Assembly: GCF_000719975.1 (NCBI RefSeq)
Contig: NZ_JOIJ01000002.1
Span: forward strand, 124,001-188,000
Direction: 5' to 3'
DNA length: 64,000 bases
Source: Prauserella rugosa
GTDB taxonomy: Bacteria > Actinomycetota > Actinomycetes > Mycobacteriales > Pseudonocardiaceae
Shown: positions 1 to 8,150 of the stretch, one piece after another
Layout of the letters: the number at the start of each line of letters is the position of its first letter
Position numbering within the stretch: position 1 is the stretch's first letter
Made by a program: the position numbers and the translations under genes
Notes under the pieces: model-generated
What the model saw: the letters and a program-made list of their open reading frames with translations, nothing else
Databases searched by the model: none
What the model was told of the DNA's origin: nothing

Positions 1-1033
1 TGTAGGTGCCGAGCGGTTCGCCGCCGATCTCGAGCCCCACCATGAGCCGGGACACGCCCTCCTCACGTGCGCGAGCGAGCGCGGCCTTGCCGACGAAGTC
101 GGCCTCCTGGTCGAGATCGACCATCCAGTGGTAGTCGTAGCCAACCTCGAGCGGATTGGTGTCGAGCGTGATGTCGCAGCCGTAGGCGAGCATCCCGGCC
201 TCGATCCGCCGCATGTGGCACGGGCCGATCGGCCGCATGCCGTGCGGACGCCCGGCCTCCCACACCGCGTCCCACAGCCGTTCGGCGTCGCGGGATGCGT
301 CCCGCAGGTAGAGCTCGTAACCGATCTCGCCGGAGTACCCGGTGCGGCTGACCACCACCCGCATACCGTCCACAGTGAACTCGCGCAGGCGGTAGTACGG
401 GACCTCCAGCACCTCATCACCGAACAGGTCGCGCACGACGTCCTTGGCGAGCGGACCCTGCACCTGCAGCGGCGCGACGTCGGCCTCGCCGATGTGGACG
501 TCCCAGCCGCCCGCGTGCGCCAGCCCGAGCGCCCACAGCCGGACGTCCGAATCGGCCAGTGACAGCCAGAACCGGTTCTCCTCCAGCCGGAGCAGCACCG
601 GGTCGTTGATGATGCCGCCGTCGGGCGCGGTGACGAAGACGTACTTGCACTGCCCGACGTCACACTTGCTGAGATCGCGGGGAATCAGCATGTTCGTGAA
701 GTCGAACGCGTCCGGCCCGGAGATCTCGAGCTGACGCTCGACACCGACGTCCCAGAGGGTCACCCCCTGCAGCAACGCCCAGTACTCGCCGACCGGGTCG
801 CCGTAGTGCCGGGGGTGATAGGTGTGGTTGTACACGCTGTACATCGCGGCGCCGGCAGCACGGGATTTCCAGAAATACGGGGATTTCCGGAGTCGCGTGT
901 ACAGCAGGACCGCGGGTGCGCCGTCCGTACCGGCCCCGTTCGGTGCGGGTGCGGTGCCGAGGCCGCTGCTCGCGCCCGAGTCGAAGGCCGCGCCGACGCG
1001 CGTGTCGAATGCGGTGTTCATGGCATCGGTCAT
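1..1033 (-). CDS. GcvT/DmdA-family tetrahydrofolate-dependent methyltransferase (3' end outside window)
   Basis: The reading frame runs leftward off the window edge, so about 344 N-terminal residues are visible. It shows the GcvT aminomethyltransferase fold signatures: a TLWDV stretch, FTNML-PRDLSKC, SRTGYSGEIGYELYL, and a RRIEAGMLAYG segment followed by the start of the C-terminal barrel. The first 60 or so residues are a low-complexity Gly/Ala extension before LRKSPYF. The family transfers a C1 unit from a methylated substrate (glycine cleavage intermediate, dimethylglycine, DMSP or methoxyaromatics) to THF. Neither glycine cleavage partners nor DMSP genes are visible, so the substrate is open. 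The ATG at 1033 was chosen because GAGGTGG lies just upstream. Family assignment is firm; DmdA-like versus GcvT-like is not resolved. Confidence 0.8.
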   Translation of the reverse strand, partial: MTDAMNTAFDTRVGAAFDSGASSGLGTAPAPNGAGTDGAPAVLLYTRLRKSPYFWKSRAAGAAMYSVYNHTYHPRHYGDPVGEYWALLQGVTLWDVGVERQLEISGPDAFDFTNMLIPRDLSKCDVGQCKYVFVTAPDGGIINDPVLLRLEENRFWLSLADSDVRLWALGLAHAGGWDVHIGEADVAPLQVQGPLAKDVVRDLFGDEVLEVPYYRLREFTVDGMRVVVSRTGYSGEIGYELYLRDASRDAERLWDAVWEAGRPHGMRPIGPCHMRRIEAGMLAYGCDITLDTNPLEVGYDYHWMVDLDQEADFVGKAALARAREEGVSRLMVGLEIGGEPLGTY

Positions 1034-1536
1034 GGGGCCACCTCGTTGTCCGGCCCGGTTCGATGTGAAGTGCGTACTGGGCGAACGCCCGCCGCCTCGT
1101 CGCCGACGCGTCTGCGATGCGCGCGGTTGCGTCCTGCGCAACGAGTTCTGTATTACTAAACCGCGTGACCCCAGGATGGGCCGCCGCACATCCGGCGTCA
1201 AGAGGTGTGACAGCGGTTTCCGCGCCGCCGAGATCATCGCCTCGACCAGGCGAAACCCAGCGATTTTCCCGGCGCGGCGACAGCGGGCCGCGCGAGGGCT
1301 CCACGCTCGCTTCCGGCCCTCCCGTCGAGCCGTTCCGCGCACCGCGCACGGTCTCGGACTACCCGTCCACCTCCACGTCAACCGCTGTTCGGTGTCGTTG
1401 GATGCTGTGTGACTGTGATCGGTGCCCTTCTTTCGTCGGGTGCCGCGCTCGGCCCCAGGTCGGCAGACTCTCGTAACCGTTCACGACACGGATCCGCCGC
1501 CACCCCCGACGGCGGCGCCATCACCTGGAGGTACCC
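1034..1536. other. Divergent intergenic region without a gene
   Basis: About 500 bases separate the leftward GcvT-family gene and the rightward glucanase gene. No open frame here has coding-like codon use or a family match. It must carry the two divergent promoters; an AT-richer spot around 1150-1160 is the only promoter-like stretch I can see, and I cannot assign -35/-10 boxes with confidence. Confidence 0.5.
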
Positions 1537-2727
1537 GTGGTTTCTCGTAGACGGTTTCTCGGCTATTCCGCCGCAGCACTCACCTCGCCGTTCTGGGCGC
1601 CCGCGATCAGCGCGCCGTTCGCCTCGGCGGCACCCGAACGCCTGACGTTCGTCCTGCGCAACGACTCCGGCACGACGGCACACGCCTACATCGCCGGGTT
1701 CTCCGACGCACAGGGCAAGCCCGTGTTCGTCCGCCAGGACGGCACCGAGTACTTCCCCGAGGCCGCGGGCGCCGAACCGCAGCCGCTCGACGAGGACCCG
1801 TCGATCGCGATCGACGGCAGCGTCGAGGTGAGCGTTCCGCGCATGTACGGCGCCCGCGTCTACTTCGTCACCGACGACAAGCTCGAGTTCCAGGTCGCCG
1901 CTGCCGCCGACGGCACCACGACCGTCGTGCACCCGGACTTCGTGTCCGACGCCGACGCCAACTTCGGCAAGGACTGGACGTTCGCCGAGTTCACGCTGAA
2001 CGCCGAGCAGCTCTACGCCAACATCAGTTACGTGGACTTCGTCGCCGCCCCGGTGTCGCTGCACCTCCAGGCGGCCAGCGGCGACCAGGAGGTTCCCGGC
2101 ATGCCGACCGGCGGCATGGACAAGGTCGCGCAGGCGTTGCGCGACCAGGGTGGTTCCTGGCCGACGCTCGTGCAGGAGGCTGACGGCGCGGTGGTGCGGG
2201 TGCTGAATCCGAACCACCGCGCCGGCGAGTTCGAGGGGTACCTGGAGCCGTACGTCGACGAGGTCTACGCGAAGTATGCGAACGAGACCCTGTTCGTCGA
2301 CACCCAGCGCGACGACATCGGCATTCTGGAAGGCCGTGTCGAGGGTTCCGAGCTCGTCTTCGGTTCCGAACGGTTCGCCAAGCCGTCCTCAGTGGACATC
2401 TGGGGGTGCAACAGCGGGCCGTTCGCCAACAACCCCGACAGCGACTCGCCGGAGCGGCTGGCCATCGTGCCGCGGCTGGCTGCGGCGTTCAACCGCACGA
2501 CGCTGTTGATCAATCCGAACCAGCCGCACGAGGAGGACCCGGCGACGTTCTACGACGCCGAGGTCACCAATCACTACGCGCGCATCGTGCACGAGAACCT
2601 GCCGGACGGGAAAGGCTACGCGTTCGCCTACGACGACGTGAGTTCCGACGGCGGCGAGGACCACAGCGGCAAGGTCAACGCCGGTGACCCCGAGGTCTTC
2701 ACCCTGACGCTCGGCGCGCTGCGCTGA
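1537..2727 (+). CDS. Secreted GH64 family beta-1,3-glucanase
   Basis: The 396-residue product matches glycoside hydrolase family 64, enzymes that cut laminarin-type beta-1,3-glucan of fungal walls into pentasaccharides. The N-terminus has a twin-arginine motif (SRRRFLG) and a hydrophobic stretch ending at an AxA-type site near residue 32, so it is a probable Tat export substrate. In the body, E151 (AEFTLN) and D167 (ISYVDFV) are 16 residues apart, the spacing of the catalytic Glu154/Asp170 pair of the Streptomyces matensis enzyme. Length is normal for a single-domain member without a carbohydrate-binding module. The GTG start is preceded by GGAGG at 1527-1531. A strong hairpin follows the stop. 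Confidence 0.85.
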   Translation: MVSRRRFLGYSAAALTSPFWAPAISAPFASAAPERLTFVLRNDSGTTAHAYIAGFSDAQGKPVFVRQDGTEYFPEAAGAEPQPLDEDPSIAIDGSVEVSVPRMYGARVYFVTDDKLEFQVAAAADGTTTVVHPDFVSDADANFGKDWTFAEFTLNAEQLYANISYVDFVAAPVSLHLQAASGDQEVPGMPTGGMDKVAQALRDQGGSWPTLVQEADGAVVRVLNPNHRAGEFEGYLEPYVDEVYAKYANETLFVDTQRDDIGILEGRVEGSELVFGSERFAKPSSVDIWGCNSGPFANNPDSDSPERLAIVPRLAAAFNRTTLLINPNQPHEEDPATFYDAEVTNHYARIVHENLPDGKGYAFAYDDVSSDGGEDHSGKVNAGDPEVFTLTLGALR

Positions 2728-2732
2728 CCCAC

Positions 2733-2772
2733 GTTCCCGGGCCCGGCAGCGTGTGTCGCCGGGCCCGGGAAC
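2733..2772. terminator. Bidirectional hairpin terminator between convergent genes
   Basis: Positions 2733-2747 and 2758-2772 form a perfect 15-bp GC-rich inverted repeat with a 10-base loop. It sits just after the glucanase stop and just before the stop of the leftward pyruvyl-transferase gene, the expected place for a shared terminator. There is no T-tract, which is common in actinobacteria. Confidence 0.75.
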
Positions 2773-2778
2773 GGCCAG

Positions 2779-3960
2779 TCACCGGTCGCCGTAGACGTGC
2801 TCGGCGACGATGCCCTTCATCGTCGCCAGCATGTCGAGGGTGTCGGCGGAGAAGCCGCCGGTCTCGGGAACGGCAGGCACGTCGGTGCCCGCCGCGTCGA
2901 TCATCGACCATCCGCTGCCCAACCGGATCAGGCTGCCGTGCTTGGTGTCGTAGTAGTCGGGCGACACGCTCACCGCAACACCGCGCGCACCGGCCGCGGC
3001 GGCCAGCAGGTGCAGGTGGAAGCGCGTCGAGATCCACACCTGGTCGGCCGCGGCCGGGATGCCGCGCCGCCACAGCGCCGACATCGGCACGAACTCGGCG
3101 TCCGGGAGCTCGGCCGCGATCAGGTCGTAGACCGCGCGGTCGACGCGCGGGATCGCCTCGACGAACGTCAGCTCGCTCGACTTCACCTCCCACCCGCGCA
3201 ACAGGCCGAGGACGCGACCGGCGAGCGCGGGCGGTTCGAGCGCGCCCATGTCCGACTGCACGCACACCATGAACCGGCGCGCCTTGTCGTGCTGCTCGGG
3301 CGTGGGGACGTCGAGGAACACGTCGTCGCACGTGGCCTCGGCACCGGCGGAGGCGAGCAGTGCGGCGGACGGTTCGTCGCGCGTGTCGACGACGTCGAAG
3401 TGCGCCACGAGTGCGTGCAGGAGTTCCTCGCTGCCCGGCGCGTGGGGCACGAAACCCTGTCCCGTCAGCGCCAGCCGCGCACCGGAACGTTCGCGTGCGG
3501 CCACGGCACCGGCGAGCAGGCCGACGTGCTGCGGCCAGAGCGCGTTGACGTACCCGCCGCCGATGATGTGGACGACGTCCATCTGCCCCAGCAGTTCGAC
3601 CCCGGGATGGCAGCGCGGTGCCATCCCGGGGTCGTGCAGCACCTTGCGCACCCATGCGGCCACCTGCCACGGGTCGTCGGAGGGGGCGGCCTCCGTGCTG
3701 AGCCGCCACAGGGTGTTGGTGCACCGCAGATTCGGATGGAGCCCGGCGAGCATCACCTGGGCCGTGCCCGGCGTGTGACAGTCGAGCCACACCTCGGCCT
3801 CCGGCGCGACGCGCGCCAAGTACCGCAGCCACGTCGCGGCCAGGAGTTCGTCACCGAAGTTGGGAAGGCCGGTGGGACCGATCAGGTAGATCCGGCGCGG
3901 TGACGCCGAGTCGGCACGAGACATACCGACGCACGGTAACAGCACGACCGCACCCCGCAC
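2779..3960 (-). CDS. Polysaccharide pyruvyl transferase family protein
   Basis: The product of about 390 residues begins the domain with IYLIGPTGLPNFGDELLAATW, typical of the pyruvyl transferase family (Rossmann-like, GT-B-like fold), which adds ketal pyruvate to cell-surface sugars using phosphoenolpyruvate. Later segments fit the same fold: HIIGGGYVNALW near residue 130, and a STRFHLHLLAAAAG stretch near residue 320 matching the conserved SxRxH-type motif. The GTG at 3960 has GGAGAGG just upstream but close; ATG at 3924 is the alternative start. No other exopolysaccharide genes are adjacent. The family is clear and the acceptor sugar is unknown. Confidence 0.75.
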   Translation of the reverse strand: MRGAVVLLPCVGMSRADSASPRRIYLIGPTGLPNFGDELLAATWLRYLARVAPEAEVWLDCHTPGTAQVMLAGLHPNLRCTNTLWRLSTEAAPSDDPWQVAAWVRKVLHDPGMAPRCHPGVELLGQMDVVHIIGGGYVNALWPQHVGLLAGAVAARERSGARLALTGQGFVPHAPGSEELLHALVAHFDVVDTRDEPSAALLASAGAEATCDDVFLDVPTPEQHDKARRFMVCVQSDMGALEPPALAGRVLGLLRGWEVKSSELTFVEAIPRVDRAVYDLIAAELPDAEFVPMSALWRRGIPAAADQVWISTRFHLHLLAAAAGARGVAVSVSPDYYDTKHGSLIRLGSGWSMIDAAGTDVPAVPETGGFSADTLDMLATMKGIVAEHVYGDR

Positions 3961-3996
3961 GGACCTCTCCGCGAAGTCCCTCGGGAACAGGGCGGA

Positions 3997-6141
3997 TCAC
4001 GGAACGGATGGTGGGTCGAATCCCCAGCGGACCGCCTTCGCTGTCGACGTCGTGGTGGTGCCGTCGCCGAGCTCGTGGTCGTCGTTCCACCCGATGGCGT
4101 ACACGTGGCCGTCCGAGCGCAGGAAGAACGCGTTGGCGTGGTTTCCCGCCGCCATGACGACGTCGCGGGCGTTGTCGTCGCTGGCGAGGTCGAAGCCGCG
4201 CGTGGTGGTGTTGCCCGAGAACAGCTCGCCGTGGTCGTTGTGGCCGGCGGTGACGAGGCGTCCGTCGGCCAGGGCCACCCACGACTGGTCGTAGCCGGTG
4301 GCCACGTGCGTGGCCGGACCGTACGACTCCAGGCCCATGGACGCCGGCGCGTCCTCGGCTCCGTGGCCGCCGAGCCGGGACTGCCCGTCGTGACCCCAGC
4401 CGTGCACCACACCCTCGGTGGTGACGGCCAGGGCGTGCAGCTGACCGATCGAGACCATGCCGTAGGTGGTGCCGTCGGCATTGATCCTCGTCGGCGCGTT
4501 GCCGACGTCGCCGTGGGTGTCCGACCCGTCGCCGAGCAGGCCGTAGGCGTCCCACCCCCACGTGTGGAGGTCGCCGCCGGTGGTCACGGCCCCACCGGTG
4601 TAGTAGCCCATGGACAGCTGCGCGACCCCGGAGACATCGACCCGCACGGGCGTGGACCTCGTCGCCGTCGTGCCGTCGCCGACCTGGCCGTAGCCGTTCT
4701 GTCCCCAGGCGTAGACGTTGCCGGCCGTGGTCACCACACCGGTGGTGTCGTGGCTCGAGGAGATCTGTGCCGCGGGTTCGGGCAGGTCGAATGCCACCGG
4801 GTGGTCGCTCTGGGTGCTGCCGTTGCCCAGTCCGTACGCGTTGTGGCCCCACGCCCACACCCGGCCGTCCGCGGTGACCGCGTACGAACTCGAGAATCCC
4901 GCCGCGATGTCCACCACGCGGGTCGCGTCGCTGCCGCCGTCGAAGGCGGGCAGCATCGTGGGCACGCGGGCGTCGTCGGTCGCCTCACCGCTGTCGCCCA
5001 GGCCGAGCCGGCCGCTGGAACCGTGACCCCAGACCCACACGCGGCCCAGCGAGTCGAGGGCGAGGGTGTGGCGCCGGCCGTTGGCGATCCCGCCGAACGT
5101 CCACGTCTCCCCGGCCAGGCTGATCGGGTCGGCATCCGCACCCGTGGAGTCCTTGACGGCGTACGTCGCCGACCACGGGCCGGGTGTGTCCGGGTCGAAG
5201 TCCGAGTTCCAGGTGATGCTGCCCTTCAGCGCGGAGCCGTCGCCGTCCGGATCGTCCTCGGCGTCGGTGGCGGTGACGAGCCCGCGCAGGTACTCGTCGG
5301 TCGTGGGATCGTCGCCCACCTGCCCGAGGAACGGCGTGGTGTTCGCCCCCGCGTCGGTCAGCGTCGGCGGGGTGTTGACCCGGACGCTCGCGATGGCCTC
5401 GACGGCCTGCCTGCCGCTGCCGGTCCACCCTGTCCGGTAGTCGCCCGCGGTTCCCGTCGCCTGTGCCGACGCTCCGAAGTGGACCGGCATCGACACGACC
5501 TCGTAGCCGTCGACGACCTGGGTCGTCCCGTCCTCGCCCGCGCTGATCCGGTTCGACAACAACACGACCTGGAACGAGTACGCCTGCTGCTCGCCCGCGC
5601 CGAGAGTCAGCGTGGGCAGCGGCACCGCCTGTCCCGTCGTGGGCGGATCCGCACCCGGCATGTCGCCGGTGTCGGCGGTCTCGGGGGTGATCACGCTGGC
5701 GCCCGAGTGCTCGCCCGCGGCGACCGCCTCGGCGATCTCCGTCTGCGGCGTGCCGCCCGGCCACACCAGCACGACCCCGCGCTCGCCGATGTCCTCCCCG
5801 GACTCGGCGGCGATGTAGTCGAACAGGGTGAGATCGCCGCGCCACGGCGCGGTGCCGCTGTTGGCCACCGTGAACGCCAGCTCGTACGGCCTGCCGTGTT
5901 CCAGGGTGCTGCCGCTGCCCGCGGCCTGCCCGCCGATCGTCATGTCCCGGATCTCCAGGCCCGGATGGCCCGCCGAGGCCGTGCTCGAGCCCGCAACCAG
6001 GTCGGAGAAGTACGCCTGGCTGCTCGTCGTCATCAACACCAGCATCACCACCGCCGCCAGCACCGCGGCGATCACCGACCGGTGCACCGTGGCCACGCGG
6101 ACCCGGCGGTGCCGTCCACGCGCCCTGTCGCGTCCCGTCAC
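3997..6141 (-). CDS. Secreted RCC1-repeat protein with SipW-like signal sequence
   Basis: About 714 residues. The N-terminus is basic, then hydrophobic (SVIAAVLAAVVMLVLM), then TTSSQAYFSD, which resembles the A-Y-F-S/T-D cleavage region of SipW-dependent TasA/camelysin-like proteins. A beta-rich region follows (residues about 50-330) with WGGDLTLFDY-type and NSGTAPW elements like DUF11/TasA-type domains. The C-terminal half has at least six RCC1-type repeats (WGxNxYGQVGDGTT, WGHDGQSRLGGHG, WNDDHELGDGTT), which fold as a beta-propeller. It is likely a secreted or surface adhesion or interaction protein. The GTG at 6141 follows a GGCGAGGCGAC site; an in-frame ATG near 6249 is an alternative. 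Function beyond architecture is unknown. Confidence 0.7.
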   Translation of the reverse strand: MTGRDRARGRHRRVRVATVHRSVIAAVLAAVVMLVLMTTSSQAYFSDLVAGSSTASAGHPGLEIRDMTIGGQAAGSGSTLEHGRPYELAFTVANSGTAPWRGDLTLFDYIAAESGEDIGERGVVLVWPGGTPQTEIAEAVAAGEHSGASVITPETADTGDMPGADPPTTGQAVPLPTLTLGAGEQQAYSFQVVLLSNRISAGEDGTTQVVDGYEVVSMPVHFGASAQATGTAGDYRTGWTGSGRQAVEAIASVRVNTPPTLTDAGANTTPFLGQVGDDPTTDEYLRGLVTATDAEDDPDGDGSALKGSITWNSDFDPDTPGPWSATYAVKDSTGADADPISLAGETWTFGGIANGRRHTLALDSLGRVWVWGHGSSGRLGLGDSGEATDDARVPTMLPAFDGGSDATRVVDIAAGFSSSYAVTADGRVWAWGHNAYGLGNGSTQSDHPVAFDLPEPAAQISSSHDTTGVVTTAGNVYAWGQNGYGQVGDGTTATRSTPVRVDVSGVAQLSMGYYTGGAVTTGGDLHTWGWDAYGLLGDGSDTHGDVGNAPTRINADGTTYGMVSIGQLHALAVTTEGVVHGWGHDGQSRLGGHGAEDAPASMGLESYGPATHVATGYDQSWVALADGRLVTAGHNDHGELFSGNTTTRGFDLASDDNARDVVMAAGNHANAFFLRSDGHVYAIGWNDDHELGDGTTTTSTAKAVRWGFDPPSVP

Positions 6142-6522
6142 GTCGCCTCGCCTGCCCTCGTCCGAGCCGGAATGGTCGCTGTCACGATCCGCCCGCGGGC
6201 CGGGCGTGGCGACGTGGGTGTGCCGTCCGCCGCCCCTACGTGCCCGCATACCCCACTTCGGAGTGCGACAACCGGCCGCTACGCGGGTCGGCGGTACCAC
6301 CGGCACACGGAGGCCGGCTGTCGACGACCGCATGGCGAGGCAGGTGCCACCGTGGCGCAGCGAAACCGGGTAGCACAGCGAGACCGGGTGGCACAGCGAG
6401 GCCGAACCCGCCGGGTACGGAACACGCCGAGGTCCCCGCACCCTCTACGGGCGCGGGGACCTCGGGCGATCAATTCCGGGCGATCAGTTCCGGGCGATCG
6501 GCGTACGCGTCGAGTGCCGGTA
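6142..6522. other. Intergenic region with terminator and short direct repeats
   Basis: The stretch between the RCC1-protein start and the aldehyde dehydrogenase stop has no convincing gene. It holds a terminator hairpin (6427-6465), three 14-base tandem copies of a cgggcgatcaattc-like unit at about 6463-6500, and two copies of an accgggt-gcacagcgag unit near 6364-6402. The open frame of the RCC1 gene extends upstream through it, but there is no good start site there. Confidence 0.5.
6427..6465 (-). terminator. Hairpin terminator of the sugar-acid operon
   Basis: A 13-bp perfect inverted repeat (6427-6439 with 6453-6465) lies about 60 bases beyond the stop codon of the last gene of the leftward operon (aldehyde dehydrogenase). 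Confidence 0.7.
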
Positions 6523-7959
6523 TCAGTGCGCGATGGTGACCGCGCGCGTGTTGAGGTAGGCCTCCATCGCCTCGTGGCCGCCCTCCGAGCCGTAGCCCGA
6601 GTCCTTCACCCCGCCGAACGGCAGTTCCGCCGACGGCATCGCGGGCGTGTTGATCCAGAGCATGCCGACCTCGACCCGCCGGGTCAGCACGTCGGCGTTG
6701 GCGAGCGAGCGCGTGAAGGCGTACCCGGCCAGTCCGTACGAGAGCCGGTTGGCCTCCGCGACCGCCTCGTCCAGTTCGGTGAATCCGCGGATCGCCGCCA
6801 CCGGCCCGAACGGCTCCTCGTTGAACACGCGGGCCTCCGACGGGACCTCGTCGAGGATCGTCGGCGCCCAGAAGTTACCCGCGTCGCCGACGCGCTCGCC
6901 GCCGGCGAGCGCCGTCGCGCCGCGCTCCACGGCGTCGGCGTACAGCCGCTCCATCGCCTCGACCCGGCGGGTGTTGGCGAGCGGGCCCATCTCCGTGCCG
7001 TCGGCGAGTCCGTCCCCGACCTTCACCGCGGTCGCCGCATCGGCCAGCGCCTTCGCGAAGTCGGCCCGCACCGATTCGTGCACGAGGAACCGGGTCGGCG
7101 AGATGCACACCTGACCGGCGTTGCGGAACTTCGCCTTCGACATGGTCTTCACCGCGAGTTCGACGTCGGCGTCCTCGCACACGATGACCGGCGCGTGCCC
7201 GCCGAGCTCCATCGAGACGCGCTTCATGTGCTGGCCCGCCAGCCCGGCGAGCTGCTTGCCCACGGCCGTCGAACCAGTGAACGTGATCTTCCGGATGACC
7301 GGGTGGGCGATCAGGTACTCCGAGATCTCCGCCGGGTCGCCGTAGACCAGCGCCAGCACGCCCGCGGGCAGGCCCGCGTCCTGGAAGGCACGCACGAGCG
7401 CCGCCGGGCTCGCCGGCGTCTCCTCCGGAGCCTTCACGATCATCGAACATCCGGTGGCCAGGCAGGCTCCGAGCTTGCGCACGACCTGGTTGATCGGGAA
7501 GTTCCACGGCGTGAACGCCGCGACCGGCCCCACCGGGTCCTTCACGACGAGCTGCTGCACGGCGGGATTCGCGCGATGCGGCACCGTGCGGCCGTACACG
7601 CGCAGGCCCTCGTCGGCGAACCAGTCGATGATGTCCGCCGCGGCGAGGATCTCCCCCTTCGCCTCGACGAGCGGCTTGCCCTGTTCCCGGGTCATCAGAC
7701 CGGCGATCTCGTCCGCGCGCTCGCGCACCAGCGCCGTGGCCTTGTGCATGATCGCGGCGCGCTGGGCGGGGGTGTAGTCGCGCCACACCTCGAACCCGCG
7801 GCGCACCGACTCGGCCGCCCGATCCAGGTCCTGCTTGCTCGCGTGCGCCACCCGGCCGATCACCTGCCCGGTCGCCGGGTTGTGGACGTCGATCCAGCGT
7901 CCCTCGGCCGCATCGCTCCACTCGTCGTCGATGAACAGCTGGGTGTCCGGGTAGGTCAT
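6523..7959 (-). CDS. NAD(P)-dependent aldehyde dehydrogenase (semialdehyde dehydrogenase type)
   Basis: The 478-residue product is a full-length ALDH: Rossmann entry TPWNFPI near 150, cofactor segment FTGSTAVGK near 228, general base E251 (ELGGHAP) and catalytic C285 (NAGQVCIS). It resembles succinate-semialdehyde / alpha-ketoglutarate-semialdehyde dehydrogenases. As last gene of the operon with an IlvD/Edd dehydratase and a KDPG-type aldolase it probably oxidises an aldehyde from sugar-acid breakdown: either alpha-ketoglutarate semialdehyde, or the aldehyde released by the aldolase (glycolaldehyde or glyceraldehyde). The exact substrate cannot be read from sequence. The preceding gene ends 191 bases upstream, a long gap, so an internal promoter is possible. 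Confidence 0.85.
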   Translation of the reverse strand: MTYPDTQLFIDDEWSDAAEGRWIDVHNPATGQVIGRVAHASKQDLDRAAESVRRGFEVWRDYTPAQRAAIMHKATALVRERADEIAGLMTREQGKPLVEAKGEILAAADIIDWFADEGLRVYGRTVPHRANPAVQQLVVKDPVGPVAAFTPWNFPINQVVRKLGACLATGCSMIVKAPEETPASPAALVRAFQDAGLPAGVLALVYGDPAEISEYLIAHPVIRKITFTGSTAVGKQLAGLAGQHMKRVSMELGGHAPVIVCEDADVELAVKTMSKAKFRNAGQVCISPTRFLVHESVRADFAKALADAATAVKVGDGLADGTEMGPLANTRRVEAMERLYADAVERGATALAGGERVGDAGNFWAPTILDEVPSEARVFNEEPFGPVAAIRGFTELDEAVAEANRLSYGLAGYAFTRSLANADVLTRRVEVGMLWINTPAMPSAELPFGGVKDSGYGSEGGHEAMEAYLNTRAVTIAH

Positions 7960-8150
7960 CGCAGTCCTCCTTCGGGCGTGCGCTCCAGGCGCGGCATCAC
8001 GGCACAGACGGATGCGATCGGCATCCGTCGCGAACGGGCCGGATGCGCCGACGTCGGCCGCCTCCGGTCCACCCTCGACCGTATACGTTCCGGCGGCCGC
8101 GCCGCCCCACCGGAACCGCGATCAACGCCACCGTCCCGAAACGGCCACCC

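Noticed and set aside
6463..6500. Three tandem 14-base copies, considered as a CRISPR or regulatory array
   Set aside because: Far too short, no spacers, and next to a terminator; treated as incidental repeat.
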